A stretch of 64,000 bases of DNA from Microbulbifer agarilyticus. GTDB taxonomy: Bacteria; Pseudomonadota; Gammaproteobacteria; Pseudomonadales; Cellvibrionaceae. Under the pieces are notes generated by a model, which saw only the letters and a program-made list of their open reading frames with translations, searched no databases and was not told where the DNA came from. Shown here one piece after another: positions 25,566 to 33,851 of this stretch (position 1 is its first letter; every line of letters begins with the position of its first letter). The DNA lies in contig NZ_JAHVKO010000003.1 of NCBI RefSeq assembly GCF_019800665.1, positions 496,001-560,000 of the forward strand. The letters are read 5' to 3'. A program made the position numbers and the translations under genes.

Positions 25566-27404
25566 GTGAAAAAAATCCTAAAGTACACCGGTGGCACTTT
25601 GCTCGCCGCCATCGTCGCAGCCGGTGGTATTGCCACGCATGAAGTAATTGCCGAGAAACCCTTTTCCTTCCGTGTGTTTATCGATCGCCCGCTGGTGAGC
25701 ATGGCGTTTGACAGCCCAGAGATGCTGACTTCCCTCGGCTTTCTCGAGTCCATGGGAATCAAGGGCCACAATGCTCGCCTGGACGAAACAGATCCCGAAA
25801 AAACCGCACAGATGTTTGCCGACTTTAAACAGTTCCGGGCGACTCTGGATCGCTATGAGGGGCTGGACGAAAACGAGGAGCTGACCCGCGATATCGCCAC
25901 ATACCTCGCAGATATGATCATTGCTGCGGAGCCATACCGCTACCACACCTACCCGGTGAATCAGTTGTTTGGTGTGCAGAATGGCTATCCAAGCTTTATG
26001 GAAGCGCAGCATCGTGTGGAAGACCTTGAAGACGCACAGAATTATCTGTCACGCCTGCAGGCGGTGGAGTCGAAATTCGGCGCGCAACTAGAAGATCTCA
26101 AGGTACGTGAAGAGCGTGGCATCGTTCCCCCGCGCTTTGTGATTGATCGGGTACTCGATGAGATGCGCGGTTTTGTGGAAACGCCGGCGCAAGAGAATAT
26201 TCTGTATACCGCACTCGTGAAAAAGCTCGACGAAGCTGAAGACATTGACGCGGAAGCCGGCGCGCAGATTCTTGCCACTGCCGAGCAGCATATCGAGCAG
26301 TACGTGTACCCCGCCTATCAGGACATGATTGGTTACTTCTCCAACCTTTCCGACCGCGCTGGCAATGACCACGGCTATTGGCATCTGCCCGAGGGCGAAG
26401 AGGTCTACAAGCTCGCCCTGAAAATGTTTACCACTACCGACTACACCCCGGATCAAATCCATGAACTGGGCCTGTCTGAGGTGCAGCGTATTCAGTCGGA
26501 AATTCTCACCATCTTGAATGGAGAAGGTTTCGATACCTCCGTTGGCTTCACCGCGACCATGGCAGACCTCGCCGCGCGTCCAGAGTTTTATTATGAGGAC
26601 ACTGAGGAAGGCCGTGCGCAGATTCTGCAGGACTACCAGAAGATCCTCGACGAGATTGATGAGGGCATCGATGGTGCCTTCCGTGTGCGCCCGAAGGCCG
26701 GCATGGAAGTAGTGCGTATTCCTGAATTCAAGGAGAAGACCGCACCGGGTGCCTACTACGAACAGCCGGCACTGGATGGCAGCCGCCCCGGCCGTTTCTT
26801 TGCCAACCTGTACGATATCAAGGCTACTCCGAAATATGGTATGCGCACGCTTGCCTACCACGAGGGCATTCCCGGGCATCACTTCCAGATCGCCATCGCC
26901 ATGGAGCTTGAAGGTATGCCATTTATGCGCCGCATGGCCCCGTTTACCGCCTATATCGAAGGCTGGGCCCTGTATGCGGAGCAGGTGGCGTGGGAACTCG
27001 GCTATCAGGATAACCCCTATGACAACGTGGGCCGTTTAGTCGGCGAGCTGTTCCGCGCGGTGCGCCTGGTTGTCGATACCGGCATTCACCACAAGCGCTG
27101 GACCCGCGAGCAGGGCATCGAATACATGCTGGCCAATACCGGTATGGCGGAGAGCGATGTAGTCTCCGAAATTGAGCGTTATATCGTCATGCCCGGCCAG
27201 GCGACCTCGTATAAGATCGGTATGATCAAGATTTTGGAGCTGCGTGAGAAAGCCATGCAAGAACTGGGCGACCAGTTTGATCTGCGCGACTTCCACGACG
27301 TGGTGCTGAAGAATGGTGCGGTGCCGCTGGATATTCTGGAGAAGATTGTTGACCGGTATATTGCAGACACCAAAAGCGGGTTCGAATATGTACCGGCTTC
27401 TTGA
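25566..27404 (+). CDS. DUF885 family protein, putative metallopeptidase (full-length copy)
   Basis: Envelope protein of 612 residues with an N-terminal signal or anchor (MKKILKYTGGTLLAAIVAAGGIATHEV). DUF885 proteins are thought to be zinc peptidases: here HEGIPGHHF (His432, Glu433, His438 and His439) and EGWALYAEQ supply likely metal and catalytic residues. The start is GTG 25566 with AGAGG about ten bases before. It follows the M20 peptidase by 42 bases and ends with a strong terminator. Two 3'-end copies of this gene lie downstream (28310-28678 and 30969-31877), nearly identical in the shared body but with different last residues. Substrate unknown; peptide degradation is inferred from context. 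Confidence 0.9.
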   Translation: MKKILKYTGGTLLAAIVAAGGIATHEVIAEKPFSFRVFIDRPLVSMAFDSPEMLTSLGFLESMGIKGHNARLDETDPEKTAQMFADFKQFRATLDRYEGLDENEELTRDIATYLADMIIAAEPYRYHTYPVNQLFGVQNGYPSFMEAQHRVEDLEDAQNYLSRLQAVESKFGAQLEDLKVREERGIVPPRFVIDRVLDEMRGFVETPAQENILYTALVKKLDEAEDIDAEAGAQILATAEQHIEQYVYPAYQDMIGYFSNLSDRAGNDHGYWHLPEGEEVYKLALKMFTTTDYTPDQIHELGLSEVQRIQSEILTILNGEGFDTSVGFTATMADLAARPEFYYEDTEEGRAQILQDYQKILDEIDEGIDGAFRVRPKAGMEVVRIPEFKEKTAPGAYYEQPALDGSRPGRFFANLYDIKATPKYGMRTLAYHEGIPGHHFQIAIAMELEGMPFMRRMAPFTAYIEGWALYAEQVAWELGYQDNPYDNVGRLVGELFRAVRLVVDTGIHHKRWTREQGIEYMLANTGMAESDVVSEIERYIVMPGQATSYKIGMIKILELREKAMQELGDQFDLRDFHDVVLKNGAVPLDILEKIVDRYIADTKSGFEYVPAS

Positions 27405-27442
27405 TCAATAGTGTCAGTCTAGAAATTTTAACGCGTTGCTAG

Positions 27443-27474
27443 AAAACCCTGACAACTTAGGTGTCAGGGTTTTT
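27443..27474 (+). terminator. Rho-independent terminator after DUF885 gene
   Basis: AAAACCCTGACA and TGTCAGGGTTTT form a 12-bp stem with a 7-base loop followed by a T-run, 38 bases after the DUF885 stop. Confidence 0.88.
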
Positions 27475-27526
27475 CGAAAACAGTGTCCAAGGTAAACGGT
27501 TAGACTGAAAACCCATCTTTCACGTA

Positions 27527-28246
27527 TTAAAGGCGCAGGCTCAAACCGAAGTATGGGCCCGTTGCCTCAAAATCCATGTTTAGCTCATCCAATTCAGTAC
27601 TATCCATAAGAAGACCGCGATAGCCCGCTTCAAGTGCAAAATCCATCGTAGGCACGAAGTCCCAACGGACCTTTGCAGTCAATTCGCTTATTGTGTCACC
27701 GCGATAATTGGTTCCATTACCTTGAGCGATAATAGATAAGCCTGTGACGGGAAGCTCAAATTCGGCCATTAGATAAGCCATAGGTACTGTGCCAGCGAAG
27801 TCCAGGAGAATGCTTCTCGAGGGAATCAAATCCCACGAGCAGCTATCTGGACATCCGACAAGGCCAATCGGCGTCTTCTTTAATCGACCATCGTAGTTAC
27901 GAGCGGTCAGGCCTAGATCGAGATTTAGCCAGTTATCTAAGACTTCATAATACAGCGTGGCGTCGGTATGGCTAAGGTCCATGTCATACGTGCCGTCCTC
28001 AAAAATCGTTTCGATATTGTTATGAGCCACTAGTATATTGGGCAGATAAGGTACGGGATGTTCCACTGCTATCTGTATGGTGATGTTACTCTCTTCTTGA
28101 AAAAAGTCTGCCGCGCGCAGGCCGTCGATCGAGCCCTCATAGGCTGTGGTCCAACTGCCGATTGTTGTATCAACGCCCAGAAGTGTGTCTGCGCTGGCGT
28201 GCGTAGACGCAAGGACTGCAAGTAAGGTTAATGTTGTCTTTTTCAT
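27527..28246 (-). CDS. TIGR04219-like outer-membrane beta-barrel protein
   Basis: Predicted barrel of 239 residues with a signal peptide (MKKTTLTLLAVLASTHASA). The mature start LLGVDTTIGSWTTAYEGSIDG, the DLSHTDATLYYEVLDNWLNLDLGLTARNYDG region and strand alternation resemble the small barrels of TIGR04219. It ends in GLSLRL. The sequence is visibly more AT-rich than the flanking peptidase genes. It lies on the minus strand between the full DUF885 gene and the first orphan 3' fragment, and its start is only about 60 bases from that fragment, suggesting it arrived together with it. Function unknown. Confidence 0.8.
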   Translation of the reverse strand: MKKTTLTLLAVLASTHASADTLLGVDTTIGSWTTAYEGSIDGLRAADFFQEESNITIQIAVEHPVPYLPNILVAHNNIETIFEDGTYDMDLSHTDATLYYEVLDNWLNLDLGLTARNYDGRLKKTPIGLVGCPDSCSWDLIPSRSILLDFAGTVPMAYLMAEFELPVTGLSIIAQGNGTNYRGDTISELTAKVRWDFVPTMDFALEAGYRGLLMDSTELDELNMDFEATGPYFGLSLRL

Positions 28247-28309
28247 CTTTAATATCCCTGCAAAAATTCAGCGATATTACAGATATTTTCAGCGGCAGTC
28301 ATGATGGAG

Positions 28310-28678
28310 TTGGTCGGAGAGCTATTCTGAATAGTGCGCCTGGTTGTCGATACCGGCATTCACCACAAGCGCTGGACCCGCGAGCAGGGCGTCGAATACA
28401 TGCTGGCCAATACCGGTATGGCGGAGAGGGATGTGGTCTCCGAAATCGAGCGCTATATTGTCATGCCCGGCCAGGCGACCTCGTACAAGATCGGTATGAT
28501 CAAGATTCTGGAGCTGCGAGAAAAAGCCATGCAAGAACTGGGCGACCAGTTTGATCTTCGCGATTTCCACGATGTGGTATTGAAGAATAGTGCGGTGCCG
28601 CTGGATATTCTGGAGAAGATTGTTGACCGGTATATTGCTAATACACACGAAGGCTTAGGTAGCTGCGCAGAATCCTGA
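28310..28678 (+). pseudogene. Orphan 3' fragment of the DUF885 gene (copy 2)
   Basis: The frame matches residues Leu491 to the end of the full DUF885 protein. Homology starts near 28310 (LVGELF), an in-frame TGA lies at 28328-28330, and from GTG 28334 the frame runs 114 codons with only a few changes until the last dozen residues, which differ ([14 protein letters not shown] against IADTKSGFEYVPAS). It lacks the HEGIPGHH site, so it cannot be an active peptidase. No ribosome-binding site is obvious before the GTG. It is best read as a displaced 3' end. Confidence 0.88.
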
Positions 28679-28707
28679 TGGGATGTATCGGATAGTTCTA
28701 AGTAAAA

Positions 28708-28735
28708 AGCCCCGTTACCTTTTGGTGTCGGGGCT
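28708..28735 (-). terminator. Terminator of the minus-strand lipoprotein gene
   Basis: AGCCCCG pairs with CGGGGCT, with an inner ACC/GGT pairing. On the minus strand the stem is followed by a U-run (AAAAA on the plus strand at 28704-28708). It lies 35 bases past the lipoprotein stop. Confidence 0.65.
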
Positions 28736-28769
28736 CCATTGTCCGAATTGGATTATTCTCCAATCAACG

Positions 28770-30857
28770 TTAAAGCTCGGCGGTCAATAGCACCGTGGCA
28801 CCAGACTTCGGATCCATCGCAATCACTCTGCCTGTATAGAGATATACAAGTTCGCGTTCGCTGTCCCAAGTCAAACCATCGATACGGCTTTTAAGATTTG
28901 CGCCCGCGGTGTCTACAATTTCTCGCTCACCAGACTCCGGATCTATCGATATTAAGCGGTAGTAACCACCACTATCTCCGAGGGCATAGAGTTTTTGTAT
29001 TTCCGGAACCCAGAGTAGCTTCCCGATAGTTGAAATTTCTGGTTGAAGGCCATCGTCATTGGAAGAAAGGACCGCCCTATCACCGCTAGCCAGGTCAACG
29101 GAAAGGATCTGTTCATCAATCGATATATAGGCGAGATTCTCGGTTTCATTTATCCCGATACCCGCTCCCCATACTGTATATGGTGATGGTCCTGTTCCCA
29201 TGCCATCCTCAGGGCTGCTAATGAGGAGGCTATGTCCAGTCGATGTGTCGATAGAAACCAAATCAATATCATCAGACTTATCAATAATACCGATCAGGCG
29301 GCCATTAAACTCTTGTGACAGCCCCATATAGACTTCGCCGTAAGCGAGAGAGTGCCCGCTGCTTTCCGGGCTGTTTATTTCGCGCCGCACACCGTCGTCT
29401 AGTCCAACATAAGAAATATAATTGTCATTACTAAAATACAGCGCATTCTGGTTTCCTGCTGGAACAATGTTTCCGCCTTGCCAGCCCAGAAGAGCATCGC
29501 GATCATTTACCTTGACCTCTCTTTTACTGCCGCTATCGGGATCTACGGCGTACAGGTGATCATTGCCATATGCCAAGTAAATCGTGTCGGCGGCGCTGAC
29601 ATAGGCCATATCTTCAATAAGGCCGGAATTAGCGTCACCAAAGCGGGTAGTTCCAGTGACAATGCCTTGGTCAATGGCTAATTCCACAATGAATTCTTCG
29701 TAGCATTGCGCCAGATACAAATTGCCGGTTAGCGAATCCTTGTCCAATGTTGGGTTGTCGAGACTATAGACCTGAAAATTTCGCAGAATTTCACTGAAAG
29801 AAAACGCGATTTCCTGTGAGTTTCGGTCAACGGCAAACCCCGTATTGCTCCTAGCTCCCACGAAATAAAAATAGGTTTCGTCGACTACAAGTTGCGCCAG
29901 AGCGGCGTAGTGGTGGGTGTAAAGCTTGGTGCGTTCACCGGTGGTTAAATCAACCTGATAAACTTCACTTGATTCTGGTCTGTCAAAATTACCGCTGTCA
30001 CCCACAAGCCAGTACAGCTGACCACTATGGAACCACACGTCAGCATATTGACCTGAAAGCAGTGGGCTTCCAGCAGAAGACTCCGTCGATAGGCGCTGGA
30101 GTGTACCGGACTCCAACGGATATACCCAAATAGCGGCAGCACTTCCAAAGTAGAGATTCTTTCCGCTTTCGTCGAAGGCCATTTCAATAACCGATCCATC
30201 GAACGTACTCAGGGTATCAATTTCGTTGATCTGTCCTGTGGTTAAATCATGCCTATAGAGCGTATGTTTAACCATTCCATATAAGGCATTCTCTATGGGA
30301 GAGTGTACAAAGCTATCAAACTTCAATTGCTGGTTGGCGGGTAAGAAATTCGCACTAGCACTGGCATAGTCGATGGTGAAGCCGGCGTGAGGCGTATACA
30401 AAAGACCATTGTGCGCGGCGACTCCCCCGCACCAGTCAAGTTCGGTTTCAGTTGTGACGTCGACCTCTAGCTCGACTGGCTCACTGACGTTTCCACTTAT
30501 GTCAACTGCGACAGCTTTGACGGTATTTCTACGAAAGTCTGTTAGATTGATTTCTGCGACCCAGTAGCCGTCCTCGTCTATCGGGAAGCCCCCGATACCA
30601 TTGACTTCGATTTCTGCAACTTCTTCATTATCAGTTGCATATCCGGCCAGGCGGAACCTTGTGGAATCAATCTTTACCGGGTTTTGGTGAGGAAAGCTGA
30701 TCGATATTTCGGGGCTGACATCATCATTGATCACCGCGGGTGGTGGATCCTCGACGACGGGCTCTTGTGGTTGAGGTGTACTGTTGCCTCCACCTCCACC
30801 ACATGCGGCGAGAGTGAATGCCATAGGCAGGAGCAGCCTTTTCGCGGAAAGGATCAT
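28770..30857 (-). CDS. Lipoprotein with predicted beta-propeller
   Basis: Lipoprotein of 695 residues: signal with lipobox LAAC (Cys at 19), a Gly/Pro-rich linker, then an Ig-like or cadherin-like domain (about 50-135, SISFPHQNPV..DISGNVSEPVELEV). The remainder is built of repeating segments such as VYQVDLTTGERTKLY, IYLAYGNDHLYAVDPDSGSKRE and LISIDPESGEREIVD, i.e. blades of a beta-propeller of the quinoprotein or NHL sort. No catalytic motif is recognised. It is AT-rich relative to flanks and lies between two orphan DUF885 fragments, with its start 111 bases from the second. It may bind a ligand or partner at the cell surface; function unknown. Confidence 0.8.
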   Translation of the reverse strand: MILSAKRLLLPMAFTLAACGGGGGNSTPQPQEPVVEDPPPAVINDDVSPEISISFPHQNPVKIDSTRFRLAGYATDNEEVAEIEVNGIGGFPIDEDGYWVAEINLTDFRRNTVKAVAVDISGNVSEPVELEVDVTTETELDWCGGVAAHNGLLYTPHAGFTIDYASASANFLPANQQLKFDSFVHSPIENALYGMVKHTLYRHDLTTGQINEIDTLSTFDGSVIEMAFDESGKNLYFGSAAAIWVYPLESGTLQRLSTESSAGSPLLSGQYADVWFHSGQLYWLVGDSGNFDRPESSEVYQVDLTTGERTKLYTHHYAALAQLVVDETYFYFVGARSNTGFAVDRNSQEIAFSFSEILRNFQVYSLDNPTLDKDSLTGNLYLAQCYEEFIVELAIDQGIVTGTTRFGDANSGLIEDMAYVSAADTIYLAYGNDHLYAVDPDSGSKREVKVNDRDALLGWQGGNIVPAGNQNALYFSNDNYISYVGLDDGVRREINSPESSGHSLAYGEVYMGLSQEFNGRLIGIIDKSDDIDLVSIDTSTGHSLLISSPEDGMGTGPSPYTVWGAGIGINETENLAYISIDEQILSVDLASGDRAVLSSNDDGLQPEISTIGKLLWVPEIQKLYALGDSGGYYRLISIDPESGEREIVDTAGANLKSRIDGLTWDSERELVYLYTGRVIAMDPKSGATVLLTAEL

Positions 30858-30968
30858 TTTGAAACCCCTTATGATTATTAGACACGCAAGGTGGACATCT
30901 ACAGCGGATGTAAGGCGTGTATTTAAACATAATGGTTTATAAAAAAGGAATCGCTTCTCAGGCGGGAA

Positions 30969-31877
30969 TCGAAAGTTCTCACCCTCTTAAATCGCGAGGG
31001 TTTCGACACCTCCGTTGGCTTCACCGCGACCATGGCAGACCTCGCCGCGCGTCCAGAGTTTTATTATGAGGACACTGAGGAAGGCCGTGCGCAGATTCTG
31101 GAGGACTACCAGAAGATCCTCGACGAGATTGATGCGGGTATCGATGGTGCCTTCCGGGTGCGCCCGAAGGCGGGCATGGAAGTAGTGCGTATTCCTGAAT
31201 TCAAGGAGAAGACCGCACCGGGCGCCTACTACGAACAGCCCGCATTGGATGGCAGCCGCCCCGGTCGCTTCTTTGCCAACCTGTACGATATCAAGGCCAC
31301 TCCGAAATATGGCATGCGCACACTTGCCTACCATGAGGGTATCCCCGGACATCACTTCCAGATCGCCATCGCCATGGAGCTTGAAGGTATGCCATTCATG
31401 CGCCGCATGGCCCCGTTTACCGCTTACATCGAAGGCTGGGCCCTGTATGCGGAGCAGGTGGCGTGGGAGCTCGGCTATCAAGACAATCCCTATGACAACG
31501 TGGGTCGTTTAGTCGGCGAGCTGTTTCGCGCGGTGCGCCTGGTTGTCGATACCGGTATTCACCACAAGCGCTGGACCCGCGAGCAGGGCATCGAATACAT
31601 GCTGGCCAATACCGGTATGGCGGAGAGCGATGTGATCTCCGAAATCGAGCGCTATATCGTCATGCCCGGCCAGGCGACCTCGTACAAGATCGGTATGATC
31701 AAGATTTTGGAGTTACGCGAAAAAGCCATGCAAGAACTGGGCGACCAGTTCGATCTGCGCGACTTCCACGATGTGGTGTTGAAGAATGGTGCGGTACCGC
31801 TGGATATTCTGGAAAAGATTGTTGACCGGTATATTGAGAGCAAAAAAGAAGGCATGGCGCTAGCTGCAGCCAGCTGA
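30969..31877 (+). pseudogene. Orphan 3' fragment of the DUF885 gene (copy 3)
   Basis: Codons from 30969 match residues Ser311 to the end of the full copy. An ATG at 31032 could give a 281-residue product that keeps HEGIPGHHF and EGWALYAEQ, the presumed active site, but lacks the N-terminal half and signal peptide. Amino-acid changes in the shared body are few (Gln to Glu, Glu to Ala, Val to Ile), while several silent changes are visible, so the copy was under selection until recently or is homogenised by gene conversion. The last residues differ (IESKKEGMALAAAS). No ribosome-binding site is clear before 31032. Confidence 0.85.
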
Positions 31878-31915
31878 TTCCACGTCCAAGCGACGTTTCA
31901 ATTCTGTGCAAAAGA

Positions 31916-31946
31916 AGGCCCGGTATGACGCATATCGGGCCTTTTT
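31916..31946 (+). terminator. Rho-independent terminator after DUF885 copy 3
   Basis: AGGCCCG and CGGGCCT form the stem, with inner ATG/CAT pairing, followed by TTTTTA. It lies 38 bases after the stop of the fragment and so was probably inherited with the 3' end of an intact gene. Confidence 0.82.
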
Positions 31947-32157
31947 AGTTTGGTCAGTCCTTCCCTAAAAGAGAGTAATCGGGGTTAGTTACCCGTTTTT
32001 TTAGTTCGGTGGAACCCATAGGTCACCACGTTTCTTACGTCGATTTAGTCATGTCTTGATTGCCACATTACCCTATCGTCTGATTCAAGTACCCTGCGCG
32101 CAATAATGGTTCTGCTGGCTGGGAGCAGAGGTTTGAGCGTATTCGTTGGAGAGTGGT

Positions 32158-32808
32158 ATGAGCAGTTCCAGAACAGTCTGGGGTATTGGCACCGAGCGGA
32201 CGATACGCCCTTTATGGGCTTTGGCTGAGCTCGGGCTGGACTATGAACATCAGAAAGTTCTGCCCCGGGGTGGTGGTATTGAGAACTCGGGATTACTCGA
32301 GCGTAGCCCACGTCACAAAGTACCATTTTTTGAGGATGATCGCGTCAGTATTGGCGAGAGCGCAGCGATCGTATGTTACCTGGCTGACCGCTATAGCGAT
32401 CGGGGTCTACCTATGCCGGCTCTTGCTACCGCCGAGCGGGCGGTGCTGTTCGATCACATTTTCTACATCATGACCGAGATGGATGCGAGGCTGTATACGG
32501 TACGCATGCATTGTGATCCGCCCCAGGGCCTTTCGCAGACTTATGGTTCTGCCCCGGTGGCTGTCGATGCCGCAAAGAAATATGTCGGCCGCGGACTTAA
32601 TGAGGCCGCGAGATGGTTCGAAGATGGGCGTGCATTTGTCATGGGCGAAGATTTCGGTGTCGCAGACTTGCTGCTTACCACCTGCCTGGACTGGGCCTTG
32701 GGCTATGAAATGGACATACCGGATGCGCTAACCACGTTTCGCGACAAGATTGCCAAACGCCAAGGTTATATCCAAGCAACGAATTGCAATGATGCCTCAA
32801 AGCTGTGA
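32158..32808 (+). CDS. Glutathione S-transferase family protein
   Basis: Cytosolic GST-like protein of 216 residues. ATG 32158 is chosen because GGAG sits six bases upstream; a TTG at 32146 is in frame. The N-terminal thioredoxin-like domain shows the start (about 3-25, RTVWGIGTERTIRPLWALAE), the cis-Pro element SPRHKVPFFED and the glutathione-binding ESAAIVCYLADRY. The helical C-terminal domain includes FVMGEDFGVADLLLTTCLDWA (N-capping box region). It lies at the left edge of the idi-UbiD-UbiX region on the same strand, where a GST could conjugate or isomerise aromatic ring-cleavage intermediates; that link is inferred. Confidence 0.88.
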   Translation: MSSSRTVWGIGTERTIRPLWALAELGLDYEHQKVLPRGGGIENSGLLERSPRHKVPFFEDDRVSIGESAAIVCYLADRYSDRGLPMPALATAERAVLFDHIFYIMTEMDARLYTVRMHCDPPQGLSQTYGSAPVAVDAAKKYVGRGLNEAARWFEDGRAFVMGEDFGVADLLLTTCLDWALGYEMDIPDALTTFRDKIAKRQGYIQATNCNDASKL

Positions 32809-32999
32809 GCGGGCGCATGGCATATGTTGAGCCGATGCGTCGTCACCTTGCTGCTGTAATGAATCCTGCTACCTTGTTGTAACTCAGATATTTCGGAGAG
32901 ATTTTTACGGAATAATTTGAGCTTAAGCGCGGTTACCAAGAAATCGATATTTTGAAACCGTTTGAATAAGCGATTGTGTGGCAAGTTGGCAACGAGTGT

Positions 33000-33557
33000 A
33001 TGGATAAAATTGTTTCGTTCGATAGCGAACCATTAATTCTTGTTGATCATAATGGTAATGCTATTGGCCCAAAAGGCAAGAGTGACTGCCACGACGGGGA
33101 AGGTGTTTTGCACCGAGCCCTGTCTGTATTCGTATTCAATCCTGAGGGCGAAGTCCTCCTGCAACAGCGCAGCGGAGAGAAACGGCTTTGGCCAAACTTT
33201 TGGTCCAATAGTTGTTGTAGCCATCCACGTTGGGGTGAGAAATTGACTGCCGCAGCGCATCGTAGAGTCGATGAGGAGCTGGGGATGCGCGCGACATTAA
33301 CATTCTGTTTTGATTTTGAGTATCACGCCAGATTCAGGGATCTCGGCTCGGAGCATGAGTACTGTGGTGTATTTGTTGGCACCTCAATTGATACACCGGA
33401 AATCAACAAGAACGAAATTTCAGACTGGCGCTGGATTAGCCAGTCTGAACTGACGGACGCATTAGCTGCCGACGCAAGTCATTTCACACCTTGGTTGGTC
33501 GCCGAGTGGAAAACGTTAACGACTAAATTCCCGCACCTTCTGCCCAAGAAACATTAG
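33000..33557 (+). CDS. idi: Isopentenyl-diphosphate delta-isomerase, type I
   Basis: Nudix-fold enzyme of 185 residues that interconverts isopentenyl and dimethylallyl diphosphate. The start is placed at ATG 33000; an in-frame upstream GTG is less likely. Seen: FNPEGEVLLQQRSGEKRLWPNFWSN, the catalytic cysteine in NSCCSHP (Cys73), RRVDEELGM (Nudix-like metal helix) and EHEYCGVF with the catalytic Glu near 120. Type I idi is optional in MEP-pathway bacteria. Here it stands alone with no carotenoid genes, 294 bases before the LLM-UbiD-VOC-UbiX cluster. Because UbiX consumes a dimethylallyl donor, it may serve prenyl-FMN synthesis. Confidence 0.93.
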   Translation: MDKIVSFDSEPLILVDHNGNAIGPKGKSDCHDGEGVLHRALSVFVFNPEGEVLLQQRSGEKRLWPNFWSNSCCSHPRWGEKLTAAAHRRVDEELGMRATLTFCFDFEYHARFRDLGSEHEYCGVFVGTSIDTPEINKNEISDWRWISQSELTDALAADASHFTPWLVAEWKTLTTKFPHLLPKKH

Positions 33558-33747
33558 CGTCTAACTGGCGCACTTTTCTCATTACTGTCTGAATACTGTT
33601 AGCTCTGTCGGGCTTATTTCCCATTGCTTACTCGAGTGCTGGCGCGTGCAATGCTCGCATCAGACTTTGCGCGCCATGTTCCTTGCGTTTGAGTGGGCGC
33701 GGTCTAGATTTCTTGCAGCTAGTTCCAGCTGCACTCCGGTAGCTCGG

Positions 33748-33765
33748 TCATTGATTGTTCAATGA
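33748..33765. promoter_or_regulatory. 18-bp palindrome upstream of the LLM-UbiD-UbiX cluster
   Basis: TCATTGATTGTTCAATGA has perfect 7-bp arms around TTGT, 86 bases before the LLM start. A second palindrome, GTCACTTGTGAC, lies at 33801-33812. Both sit in the 294-base gap after idi, which otherwise shows no gene. They are candidate operators for the cluster; no regulator gene is adjacent. Confidence 0.5.
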
Positions 33766-33851
33766 AACTGGGGTGTGAAAGACCGACCCACAAATAGTGC
33801 GTCACTTGTGACCACGATCCATATAACGTTAATAGGATCAGACACTGCTTC

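Noticed and set aside
25566-31877. DUF885 locus as a polymorphic-toxin (Rhs/CdiA) system with orphan tips
   Set aside because: The architecture is similar, but the variable tails are only about a dozen residues, no toxin or immunity domains are seen, and the neighbours are barrel and propeller proteins on the opposite strand.
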